DNA of 64,000 bases, taken from NCBI GenBank assembly GCA_030620095.1, contig JAUTXW010005184.1:686501-750500 (forward strand), read 5' to 3'. A program made the translations under genes and the position numbers. Positions within the stretch are counted from its first letter, which is position 1, and every line of letters starts with the position of its first letter. Under the pieces are notes generated by a model, which saw only the letters and a list, made by a program, of their open reading frames with translations, was not told the origin of the DNA and ran no database searches. Source of the DNA: Kuschelorhynchus macadamiae (Eukaryota > Arthropoda > Insecta > Coleoptera > Curculionidae). This document shows positions 38,851-49,623 of the stretch, piece after piece.

Positions 38851-39324
38851 AGAAAGCTCAATATAATTAGCGAAACGTCGTCGATGTGAATTATAGTTTC
38901 ATTTTTATTTTTCAAAGTATTAACCTACACCCAAGAAAATAATTAACAAAATATTTATACACGGTTAAGAAAAAAAAAACGAAACCTGAACCGTTGCGAG
39001 TAAGGGAATGGTTTAAGATATTTCGAATATTATAATCATTGTTGCGATTGTTAGGGTGTACATCTATTATTATTGCATTAGACAACCTTATTAAGTTTAA
39101 AAAATTATTTATTAATTACGAAATTCCAAGAACATACATTTTTAAGCGGCAAACTAATTGGACATGTATTTCTGAATCAACATTTTCTAACAAGTAGGCG
39201 CATTTTAAAATTGAAAAATCAACATTTTCTAACAAGAACAAGAAAATTGACAATCGTTACCATAGAGCTTTAGTGGGTTGTTGACTTCAGTTGCTGTCAA
39301 TAATTTAATGTTAACCTTTATTCG

Positions 39325-40076
39325 AATTTCTGCAAATATGGGTTCGCGTCATTATTACTCTTCATAGGAAATGTTATTCTTATCAAAATATTGCAGACAT
39401 GGTTAATCGTTTCAAAAAGGCGGTATTTAACGCTGTTCATATGATAGGATTCGTGGAACCACTAGAACTGTTCCTAGGAAGCGACGTCCCAGAAAAACGA
39501 GTAAGGAAACAGATCGTCGAATTGTTGGCATTTCTAAAGCAGACCCTCACAAATCAGCAGTTGATATTTGGAAATCTTCCAGGAAAATCCAAGGGCATTT
39601 AGTGCTCGTAATCGTTTGAACGAAGCACAACTTTTTGGCAGGGTACCAAGGAAGAAACCTCACCATTCTGAAGTGAATCGAAGGAGCAGTTTGGAATTTG
39701 CTAGAAATCACCTTCCTTGGAACGTCCAGCAATGGAAGCAGATACTATGGTCAGGTGAATCCAAAGTAAATAAATTTGGTTCTGATGGAAAACGTTTTGT
39801 TTGGCGTCCACCAAATAAAGAATTTGACCCGCGCGCTACACCATGAAAACATGAATTTTGATGGTGGTTGTGGGCCTGCTTCTCTTGGAGTGGTTAATTA
39901 CACACTGGAAAACGTGATCCAACCATATGCAGAAGAAAATTTATCAGGACGTTGAAAACTCCAACGCGGTCTGGCTTCAGGATAATCACGTAGATATTTT
40001 ACAATGGCGATCTTGTAGTCCAGATCTTAATCCAATAGAAAATTTTTGGATGATAGTTCAAAGAAAATTAGCTTCA
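39325..40076 (+). pseudogene. Tc1-type transposase pseudogene
   Basis: Plus-frame pieces in order: an N-terminal DNA-binding part with RTVPRKRRPRKTSKETDRR (near 39460-39515), the block WKQILWSGESKVNKFGSDG (39735-39790) and the C-terminal block CSPDLNPIENFWMIVQRK (40010-40065). In Tc1 transposases the first catalytic Asp lies in WSDES; here it is Gly (WSGES). The 'QQDN' region carrying the second Asp is deleted or scrambled. The last Glu (NPIENFW) is kept. Frameshifts at about 39600 and 39845. Downstream the gene runs into a TA microsatellite. Confidence 0.85.
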
Positions 40077-40098
40077 AGAACTTTCCAAAATTTTGACT

Positions 40099-40100
<2 letters not shown>

Positions 40101-40145
<45 letters not shown>
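40101..40145. repeat. (TA)n microsatellite
   Basis: About 22 TA units, directly 3' of the Tc1 remnant. Confidence 0.95.
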
Positions 40146-40146
<1 letters not shown>

Positions 40147-40964
40147 CGTTAACTTTTCGATTTACCTATATTGTTTCTAGTCAAAGAGCAAATATTAATT
40201 TTTTTACAACTAATAATAACTCTTTTAACGACCCTTGTTGTATAATGTGTAATACTACAAGTCCTGATTTTTTTCTGAACATTACTGAATTTAAAATATC
40301 CCATTCTGCTAAATGCTTCAGCCGTTTCGACTAATGATCTTTTAACGTTGTCTGAATTTTACCTGCTTAACATCAATATTTCCACTGACAAATGTTTGTG
40401 GACTCTTCAATTACCCTTTACAAATTGCGGACGAGAGACCTGAGTTTATATCCACGTATTCCCTTCCAGTTTATATCCCCCATGAGGAATTAGCTTGGTT
40501 TGTTGGTCAAATTAATTTCGTTTGGGAAATGCTTATGAATTTTTAATCTTTCAGTGTAATTATCGCATGTACTTACGACGAATTTAGTCGATAGAGTCGT
40601 TATTTTTTAAGAGCGTGTGTTTGTTAGTTACTATTTGGCCACAGAAGTTATTTAAACTTCCAACAAGTGGTTTACTTGGGACAAAGATGTAAAATTTGAT
40701 GTTGTATTATATTGTTTTAAAAGATTGAGAAACGCCTAATATTTTCATAAATATCCATAAAAACAATTCATTAAAAAACTAGGCAATTATACACTGAACT
40801 AAAAAGCAAAAAATACATTTTTTTAGAAAAATAATTTTAAGCCAATTTTTATTCTTTACTTTTTAATTTGTTTTATGTGGTTTAAATTTTTTTAATGTAT
40901 TATTACATTCTTTTTTACTCCCTTCTAAAAAGAGAAGAATTGTGGTAAAAAATCACCCTCTCAG
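40146..40964. other. No recognisable feature
   Basis: A frame running out of the microsatellite (to 40334) shows no known motif. The sequence CAGCCGTTTCGACTAATGATC near 40319 resembles the CGAAAC modules of PLEs in reverse. Nothing else is seen. Confidence 0.45.
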
Positions 40965-41835
40965 ATTTTTTCAGATCTTCACGTTGTCTGTCTGTCGGTC
41001 TGCCTGTTCGCGGCATACCTAAACAACTACCTATCCGATTGACTTCAAATTTTGGTCAAAAATTAAGGGTCATATGGGCATGAAGTGCTAAATATTTGGG
41101 TAAAAATTCAATATGGCAAACCAAATGGCGTGAAGTGAAATTTTACAAAAAAATATTATTATATAAAGTACTACTTATCCAATTTATCTGAAATTTTGCA
41201 CAAACATTATGTAGCATTTTGGTAGGAAACCAAGATGGCGAAACAAAATGGTGCCTTTATAAAATATTTAAAAAATCAAGCTGAAAACTCCTTATTAGAT
41301 TGATTTCAAATTTTGGGCAAGAATTAAGTATGTTGTAGAGATGAACTGATAAAAGTGTGGTTCGAATTCAAGATGGTGGAACAAAATGGCGGCCAAATAA
41401 AATGTTTGTAATCGAGAAAAAATCGCTCTACCAGGATTTTACAGATCTTTACGTTTTAGTGGCATCTAGAGAATTAAGTGTCATAGAGATAAACTGGTAA
41501 AAACAATGGTACGAGCTCAAGATGGGAGAGTAAAATGGTGGCCAAATACACTGTTTAAAAAATAACCGTAAAAAAGCTCTTATTCAATAGACTTAGGCCA
41601 GATATGATATTTTTGCACAAAAGTTAGATATGATATAGGGATATACTGGTATTTTGTTCTAAATTCAGTATGATGGAGCAAAATGGCGGCCTAATGAAAT
41701 TAGACTCCTAAATTATATTCAAAAATCAAGTGTGGTATAGGAAGAAACTGATAAAATATTGGTACTAATCCAACATGGCGGAATCAAATGGCACCCAATA
41801 AAAATGTTTGAAAAGACAGTATATGACTGACTTTT
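40965..41835 (+). repeat. AAAATGGCG-family degenerate tandem repeat
   Basis: The most complete copy in the window. A head with TTTTCAGATCTTCACG, GTCTGTCTGTCGGTC and CGGCATACCTAAACAAC is followed by about six units containing AACAAAATGGCGG-like cores (near 41115, 41240, 41388, 41530, 41678, 41780) alternating with AAACTGGTAAAA. Confidence 0.85.
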
Positions 41836-42234
41836 TAGTTTTTTCCGAGTCAGACCAATTGATCATTAAACAAAATTTATGGCGGAAAAACTGATATTGA
41901 GGCTATAGGAAAAATGTACACGTATTTGGTTTCAACAATTTCCACAAAATGGCACAGAAACACAATTTGTACTCCTAATCTTTTGATCTTGTTTGAACAG
42001 TTTGTTAGGGCTCTTTGCGGTAATTTCAAAAATATGTTAATAGTAGACATTTTTTGTTAGATAAATCTGAAAACAACATGCATTTTTACTTTAAATCGCT
42101 AAAAAAATAATGTTGGTATAGCAACAAAAGGCAAATTAAAAAGTATCGATGCAGGATTAAAATAAAAAATATACAGTGACTTAAAACACATGAGAAAACT
42201 TTATGTTTCTATTTTTAAATTTGGATTAAGCGGA
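41836..42234. other. No recognisable feature
   Basis: AT-rich flank of the Transib insertion. Confidence 0.5.
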
Positions 42235-42239
42235 CGCCA

Positions 42240-42268
42240 CACAGTGTTGCGCTAAGTGGACAAAATTC
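42240..42268 (+). repeat. Left RSS-like end of Transib A
   Basis: Heptamer CACAGTG 42240-42246, spacer 42247-42259 (13 bases), nonamer-like ACAAAATTC 42260-42268. Confidence 0.85.
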
Positions 42269-42501
42269 AAAAATGCTTGAATTTTATTTTGGATATGTTA
42301 ATACTGCTATCTTTAAAGGAATGCCAGTTGATGATAAGAATATAATGTTATACTTTTTTTGTTCACGAATTCCAAAGAAACAGAGATTTAAAATACGAAA
42401 AAGAATTTTGTGCGTTTATTGGGAGATCAGTATAAGATTAAATTTTTAAAGGGCAATATATCGTTTTAAGTTGAATATTTGTTTAATATATTACCGGAAC
42501 T

Positions 42502-44686
42502 ATGGACGTTATTGTTGAAGGTAAGCAATCAGTTACGCAATTATCCTTTAGTAGATAATTAATTAAAATATTTAAAATACTTTTTTTAACTTTAACTTAG
42601 CATTGTAAAAATGTATGGAATTATAGTCCTATGAAATTTTAAAAATAAAATCTTTAAAACATTTACTTTAAAATGACACCTACCATTTTTTGCGAACTTT
42701 TGCGATTGTTGCTATTTTTTTATTTTTATAGAACAATCTCCTGCAATTCCTAATAGGATGTTATATCAAAAATGGGTAACTTGCGAAAAGCATAAAAAAC
42801 CTTTGGTAGTTATGGAAACAATTCAGGCTTACTTAAAACTCGAAAATTAATCAACTAACATAGAAAAAAAATTACTGCAGAGCAGCAAGTTATTTTCATC
42901 AAATTTGGAACGAATGTGGAACGACTGTGGCAGACGCCCCGATGTTTTTGAAAAGAGGCATTTTAAATGGCTACAAGGTAATTTAAAATTGTTCAATATT
43001 CAATTCAACCGAGAAGAAGAAGAAATTGAACCCCGACCTGGACCTAGCCGTGGAAGACCGCGAGTTCCTTTTAAAGATGCGTCAACAAAAACTAAATTGC
43101 GTAGAATAGAAGAAATAATAGCCAATTATACACCAGAAGAAATATGTTTTGCGGCAGAAAGGGTCAAATTTCAACGTTATGAGGTTCAGACAGGCCAAAA
43201 ATTAACGCCTGAAAATGCTTTGGCCTTATTCTGTGATTTAAAGCTTTCTGTTGAAAAATATAATATACTGCGTTCAAAGATAAATTCTTTACATAAGGAC
43301 TGTTTCCCGAACTACCGCACACTTTTAGCAACTAAAAATGCACTTCTACCATCAAAAATTACTGTTACTGAAACATCAGCTGAAGTAGATCTTCAAGAGC
43401 TTTTAAATAAAACTACTGACAGTATTTTAAAAATTCCAAATTTAACGTTTAGTTCTAATATAAATTTAAAACTAGTTTGCAAATGGGGGTTTGATGGTAG
43501 CTCGGGGCACAGTCTCTATAAACAGGTATTTGACGATGGTTCCTCAACAGATGAGTACATGTTTCTTGAGGCATTAGTACCTCTTAAGTTAGTTGATGTC
43601 GAAAGTGAAAACGTTTTGTGGTCAAATCCACGTTCGTCTTCAATATGGTATTGTCGACCAATTGCATTTTAATTTGTTAAAGAAAATCCGGATATTATTC
43701 GCACGTCGAAAATGACATACAAGCAATAATACGTGATCTTAAAATTTACACTCCTTTTTCTGAAAAAAATATAAGTGTTTTTTACGAGCTGCTACTAACA
43801 ATGTTTGATGGAAGTGTGGCCAATGTTTTATCTGAAACTAATTCTACTTCAAGGTGTATCATTTGTGGAGCCACGCCAAAGGAAATGAATCAGGAAGCAG
43901 TGTTGCAAAAAACACCAAATACAAAAAATTATCGCTTTGGCTTATCGACACTTCATTGCTGGATTCGTTTTTTTGAATATCTATTGCATATAGCCTATCG
44001 CTTACCGTTGAAAAAGTGGCAAGTAAAAGGTAACGAGAGTAAGGATATGTTTGAGCATACAAAGAAGCGAATTCAGTTAGATTTTAAAACTAAAATGGGA
44101 TTAATTGTCGATAAACCAAAGCCTGGGTATGGCTCCACAAATGATGGCAATAGTGCCAGGACTTTTTTTAAAAAAAATTAAACTAAGTTCAGAGATTATG
44201 GGCATTGATCTAAATCTAATTAAATATTTTTCATTAATATTAAGAGTACTTTCTTCAGGCTGTAGGATAAATATACCTAAATTTCAATCTCTCCTTAATG
44301 ACACTAGAATACTTTATTTAAATTTGTATGCATGGTACTACATGCCAAGTACTATTCATAAAATTTTAATTCACGGATGCGATATTATTAGTTTTTTTGA
44401 ATTACCTGTTGGGCAACTAGCAGAAGATGCGCTTGAAGCAACACATAAAGAATTTAGAAAAACTCGTTTACACCACACCCGCAAAACTTCAAGAATTCAA
44501 AGCAATACAGATCTAATTAGAACCCTTTTAATTAATTCTGACCCAAAAATAGCCTACCTGAGAAATATTTCCAAATCATCAAAAAATGTCGTTAAGTGGG
44601 ACATGGAAATTCAAGAATATTTATATGACAATGAAAGCATAGAACAATCATTCCAAAACGACTTGGATGAAAATATGCTTGAGTGA
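42502..44686 (+). pseudogene. Transib A transposase pseudogene, RAG1-like, one predicted intron
   Basis: A start codon at 42502 opens a six-codon exon that ends at a good donor (GAAG then GTAAGC, 42521). An acceptor (TTTTTATAG) ends at 42731. The joined codon is in the same frame as the main body. The reading frame has a TAA near 42848 and frameshifts near 43675-43710 and 44165-44175, so the gene is dead. The main blocks are clear: KWGFDGSSGHSLYKQ (first Asp, near 43485), TMFDGSV (second Asp, near 43800), CIICGATPKEMN (zinc CxxC, near 43860), KPGYGSTNDGNSARTFF (near 44120), HKILIHG (zinc His pair, near 44360) and LAEDALEATHKEFRK (Glu, near 44430). Despite the frame breaks, all three catalytic acids are still encoded. 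Confidence 0.9.
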
Positions 44687-45054
44687 TTTTCTTACAAATA
44701 TTCGTATTGTAACACTTTTTTTTATGGTTCATTATAGGGTGTTTAAAAAAAAATTATTTAATTTAGAAATTTATATTTTTATATTTTTTTATGTTAAGGA
44801 CTGGTTTATTATTATTATTATTAATTAATTTTTCTAAAATTTCCTATTTTTAATGCCAAATATTTTTTTAAATCTATTTTTTATACGAATATTACTTTTT
44901 TTAAATTTAAACCTGCAATTACTTTTTGTTTCACCCTGTATAATAGGAGCCATTTTATTTTTCTTATATTTTTTGTGTTTAGGTTGTTGATTAAGGTGCA
45001 TATGTATAAATAAAAATTTTCGCAATAAGTAATTTATGTCTGTATTCAATCTAC

Positions 45055-45093
45055 GAATTTTGTCCCAATTCTCCTATAATGTGCAACACTGTG
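45055..45093 (-). repeat. Right RSS-like end of Transib A
   Basis: Read inward on the minus strand: heptamer CACAGTG (45093-45087), spacer of 23 bases (45086-45064), nonamer-like ACAAAATTC (45063-45055). Confidence 0.85.
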
Positions 45094-45098
45094 CGCCA

Positions 45099-47039
45099 GG
45101 TCTAATACCTGAGCAACAATGGTCGAGCGTTATTGTCCATAATGACCTGGTCATCAATATTATAAGCAAAAGACACAACAATATCTAAATTCCATTGACA
45201 ATAATTCCACCCCATATTGCTATTTCTCCATTAATAAATGCTTCTTTAGAGGCGATATATTTCTCAATAAATCTTTTAATAGGACGTTTCCAGACCGTTA
45301 ATTGACCCTTCGAATGATAGAAGTTTATTCTTGAATTCTTGACTCGTTAGTAAACAAACAGCTTGACTAATATACAATAGTTCAGTTTAAATGGGTAAAA
45401 ATGTTAAGTTACAAAGTAGATTTACGCGTAGCGCGGCACAATTTCCCGGTAGTATTGCCAGTATGTAGCAGCCTCGTACCTCCAAATTAAATTAGGCATA
45501 AAAATATTTCTAAACAAATAGAACTAACTTGCGGTCTCGGCAACTCCGCAGCTAATCTTGGTGCGCGCGAGCTAATATCTTAAACATTGTTAAACGACGA
45601 TTCGAACGATTAAAAGTGGTCATATTATTGTGTATCTGATGTACCGTCTATGCGAAGTATAATTGGTATTTGCATGCATTACTCACTAAGGAAACACATA
45701 TTCAGAAGAAAAATATTTACAATTGAAATTAAAAAGAAAACAAAACTGGCTTTCCACTTAACTTTACTATACTCGGATTAATTATATTAAACTTCAAGGG
45801 AAAAATTTAAATCGACTTTCAGTTGAGTCTTACAAATTGCAAGCAACAAATTTCTAATTCTAAAGCCGCATTTTTAGTCACGTTTCTCGCTTTTTTACTT
45901 CTTTTTCCATTGAGTTAATTTACTACTACTACACGCTCAAGTTCTTTATCTGCCTGATAAATGGTTGTATTACTAGCTAACTTTCAATCTAATGATAGCG
46001 GAAGTTGCTCTAAGACCTTGTATTTTTTGCTTGTGCAAAAGAACTTAAATATTATCTCGTGGTAATAACTTAATGCTTTATTTACCAGTTTATAAAATGC
46101 AAGTTAAATTAATGTAATATTTATATATTTAAATTAGGAAACCAGTAACAGGGTTTCCTGTAGAGCTAGTGTTAAAGCTCTGAAAAAGAGGCTTTATAGA
46201 GAAATAATTGTACCATTTAATATCAAACCTATTTCCGGAATGTGAACTTAATCAGCAAAGTAAAAGCTATTTAAAGTAAGCAATATAAACGAAATTTAAT
46301 ATAGAAATAATTTTAAATAAAAATTATAAAAGTTAGTTGTTTCCCTTAATTTTTTTTTACGAGCAGGCCTCAAATTATTAAAGGACATACCACCACTGCT
46401 AAGTCGAAGTACTAGCACTGAGAGTTATATTAAGCTAATAAATTAAAATTCTGTTAACCTTAATACTTAAAGTTTTTTGATAGGCTAAAAAAGGCCCCAT
46501 TTAAAATTAACTTAACTCCATGTCCATTTTGTCAAGAAATTTTCGGGCGGTAATCCAATGTTTTAAACTGTACCAAAATTAAAGCCGTTCAAATTATGGG
46601 ATCGCTAATTAGAAGTCCTATAATAGGAAAGAAAAAGTTGGGACTAAACGTGCAAAACAAACTAAATATTTAATCTATTTTCGTACTGTTAAGTTTACAT
46701 TTGTGGATCGAATCTCAGCTTTTCTTAATCGACATGGCTAAAATAACAAGTCATTCAAGTTCGACGATTCTTCAGTGGGGAACTACACGTATAGCTCTCG
46801 TTTAAATAGTCTGTCAGTCAGTTCAGCTCGTGCTGTTGTAATAATTACCTCAATGTGATTATGCCAGCGTTAATCTAGTTAGAACACGGTACAAAGTAGT
46901 TTAACGGATTTATTTTTCAAATGTTTAAAAGTTCATTTGTATCAACTATGGGTATAATTTATTTTAATGAACTGATGATATAAATATTACTACGATTTGG
47001 TACCGCTGAACTAGACATTTTGTGGAATATTTTTACTTC
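45099..47039. other. No recognisable gene
   Basis: AT-rich, with isolated GC-richer patches near 45430 and 45545 (GGTGCGCGCGAGC). A small hairpin GGAAACC/GGTTTCC is at about 46137-46160. I see no gene or named repeat. Confidence 0.5.
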
Positions 47040-47520
47040 CCTCATAAAAAGAAAGTATTATTATTGTGAAAAAATCAACCTCCAAGATTTTCTCAGATCT
47101 TTACAATTTAGGTTGCTGGACCCCGAAAAACATGTTCTTCCATTTTAACCTGTATACTTATCCGACTAACTTCAAATTTTCGTCAAAAATCAAGAGCTAT
47201 GGATGAAATTGTTATATTTTGGTAAAAATACATGGCGGATCAATAAACTACTTACCGAATAAACTTTAAAATTTGCTCAAAAATAAATTGTGAAATACGG
47301 ATTAAACTGGTAAAATTTGTGTATAAACCCATTATATAACAGTGGCCTAATGAAATGTTCAGTGCCATAAAACAACTTATCCATTTGAGGAAGTTTTTAC
47401 AAAAATCTTGTGTTAAACAGGGATAGACTGATAAATTTTTAGTGTGAATCCTGACAAAACAATATGGCAAGCTAATAAAATATTTAAATATTCGGTAAAA
47501 CAGCAATTCCTGCAATAACA
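47040..47520 (+). repeat. AAAATGGCG-family repeat, worn copy
   Basis: Has the family head (TTTTCTCAGATCTTTACA, GACCCCGAAAAACATG, TATCCGACTAACTTCAAATT) and degenerate units (AATATGGCAAGCTAATAAAA near 47460, AAACTGGTAAAATT near 47306). Confidence 0.75.
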
Positions 47521-47640
47521 CTTTTTAATGGAGGAAAATAATAAGGGACTTTGTTTTATTTTCTGTAGACTACTTAAATAGTGTTGCGAAAAATAAATAA
47601 ATAATTATAATAATAATAAATTAGAAAATTGAAAGAAATT

Positions 47641-48462
47641 ACAATTTATAGAAATTGTATAACAAAAATATTTTTTGGCTTTTTCGCAACTGAATAAAAA
47701 TATTTAACTTTAAATTGATTGAAGCAAATATTTAATAAAATTACATATCTCAACATGTAGACTAGCCTGTCTACAGAATGTTTCGATACATAATCTAAAC
47801 AATATTATTTAAGCAAGCATAAGAAATTATGTCATTTACCTTAAGTTTTTATAGACACATAGTAGTTGTACAAATACTTTCATCCTATAGGGACTCATCA
47901 GTGCGCCGATCGTAAGAGAGAAACATTAAATAATAGAAAAGAATTGATTTCAAAATTTTAAAATATGTCAGTTTGTTTGACATGTAACCTAGATATGAAA
48001 AAAATGATAGTTTGCAGCCATCTATAATGTTATTTTTAAATGTGTTCAGATTATTTGTTGCGTTTAGATTGACAAACAAAAATCTTTTTTGGCTTTTTCG
48101 CAACTGAAAAATATTTAACTTTAAATTGACTGAAGCAAATATTTAATAAAATTACATATCTCAACATGAAGACTAGTCTGTCTACAGAATGTTTCGATAC
48201 ATAATCTAAACAATATTATTTAAGCAAGCATAAGAAATTATGTCATTTACCTTAAGTTTTTATAGACACATAGTAGTTGTACAAATACTTTCAATCGGGA
48301 CTAAACGCAACAAATAATCTGAACACATTTAAAAATAACATTATAGATGGCTGCAAACTATCATTTTTTTCATATTTAGGTTACATGTCAAACAAACTGA
48401 CATTTTAAAATTTTGAAATCAATTCTTTTCTATTATTTAATGTTTCTCTCTTACGATCGGCG
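47641..48462 (-). mobile_element. PLE terminal repeats, tandem and inverted
   Basis: Three partial copies of one PLE-derived unit lie together. Arm 1 is 47641-48066 (minus), a second minus copy truncated at the ribozyme core is 48067-48292, and an inverted (plus) arm starts at 48301 and continues, after two insertions, at 52276-52320 and 56616-56877. For example ACGATCGTAAGAGAGAAACA-type sequence of arm 1 (from 47907) is complementary to the stretch ending TTACGATCGGCG at 48462. The unit shares GTATTTGTACAACTACT... and GTAAATGACA...TTGCGAAAAAGC with 19797-20050 inside the PLE at 16.7-20.7 kb, which ties these repeats to a PLE. Confidence 0.85.
47854..47907 (-). ncRNA. Hammerhead ribozyme (type I), complete motif
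   Basis: Read on the minus strand. Stem I is GGCGCA (47907-47902) pairing with TGTGTC (47859-47854), including two G-U pairs. The core is CTGATGA. Stem II is GTCC with GGAT around a CTATA loop. GAAA follows. Stem III is AGTA with TACT around a ten-base loop containing TTGTACAA. The predicted cleavage follows the A of TACTA, immediately before stem I. All conserved core bases of the hammerhead (CUGANGA, GAAA, U before the cleavage H) are present; the base pair next to the core in stem II is G-U where G-C is usual. Hammerheads are established in PLE terminal repeats, which fits this location. Cleavage activity is inference. Confidence 0.8.
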
Positions 48463-49623
48463 CACAGTGGAACGAGGTATAGGGAAATATGGACATTGGC
48501 TGTTGTTTTAGAACTACTAGTGTGATTTGGATAATTTTGACCATTTTGAAACGAAACAACCTTTAAAGATTTAAATTCAGTCCCAAATTTGATTTTTTTC
48601 AAAATCGAAATACAGGGCGTTGAATAATGCACTGTCTTTTTGGATTTTTTAAAATACTTCAAAAGCGTAATAAATAGTGTATTAAGTTTTGTTACATGTT
48701 ATGACAACACAAAATTCATTTTTTCTGATTAAATATTTTTTCAGTTCCACCAGTGGCGTTCGTCTAACAACAGTGTCCAATTATGTTTTGCAAAAAAAAT
48801 TGTGGATCTAGTAAAAAAATGTTAAAAATGTACATTTGGGAGTTAAAATTAGACCTTCGACAATAAAATATCGTTGACGTCCAATGTAAATATTAAGCAC
48901 TTGATATACGAGGCGTTTTAATATAATGTGGTCCACTAAGTAGATACGGTACACAGAGGAAATCTTTATTAGTAACCCTATACAAATCGAAATACTGTCA
49001 TAAATTCGTGTATATACATATTTGAAAACCATATTAAGTATACTTGAAATGGTTGCAAATCAAGCAACCTTTATACAGGTTAAGCAAAAAAATCATTCAA
49101 AAGGAGATTACTTTAATTGAAAGTATTCGGGAAAAATATTATTAAGAAAACTTCGAATTAAAATATCCCAAATATATCCAATTCAAAATGCTCCCATTTA
49201 AAAAAAAAATTCAAATAAAAAAAAACTTATGAGTTCTTAGTGGCCTACATTGTACTACCATAAATATGGTCCGATTTTATTAAATTTAAGAGAATCCCTG
49301 TATAGAACGAATCGATTTACAAACACTAAGTATAGCAGAAAATTATTTTTGATTGAGAAGCTGCTCATTGCTGCTGGATTTTTAATTTTCACAATACAAA
49401 GGATATCTCATATAAAGCATTAATTCGAATTTAAATTATTATTTTAAATAAATTCTACTTTACCTCAAGGGAATTCTTCCAGCAGCAATCTGTTCCAAAT
49501 AAAAGACTTTGCAGTGAATAACACAAAATATATAATAAGGTAGAAACAAACTTAAACACCAATAACGTAGAAAGCTGTCAGTCAAAGCTTATATTATCTA
49601 AATAATAACAAGTACACAATTTA

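Larger units (their letters stand above)
42240..45093 (+). mobile_element. Transib transposon A, complete ends, CGCCA target duplication
   Basis: The 2854-bp element begins CACAGTGTTGCGC (42240) and ends with the complement of CACAGTGTTGCAC (45093). It is flanked on both sides by the identical 5-mer CGCCA (42235-42239 and 45094-45098), the 5-bp GC-rich duplication expected for Transib. Each end has a heptamer CACAGTG, identical to the V(D)J signal heptamer, and a nonamer-like ACAAAATTC. The spacing is 13 bases at the left end (12 if the nonamer is taken one base earlier) and exactly 23 at the right end. Inside is one broken RAG1-like transposase gene. Confidence 0.95.

Noticed and set aside
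38664..38915. 83-codon minus frame with runs of Ile-Tyr and Cys-Val.
   Set aside because: It is a read-through of the CA/TA microsatellite. The same applies to 13495-13809 and 39927-40334 in their repetitive parts.
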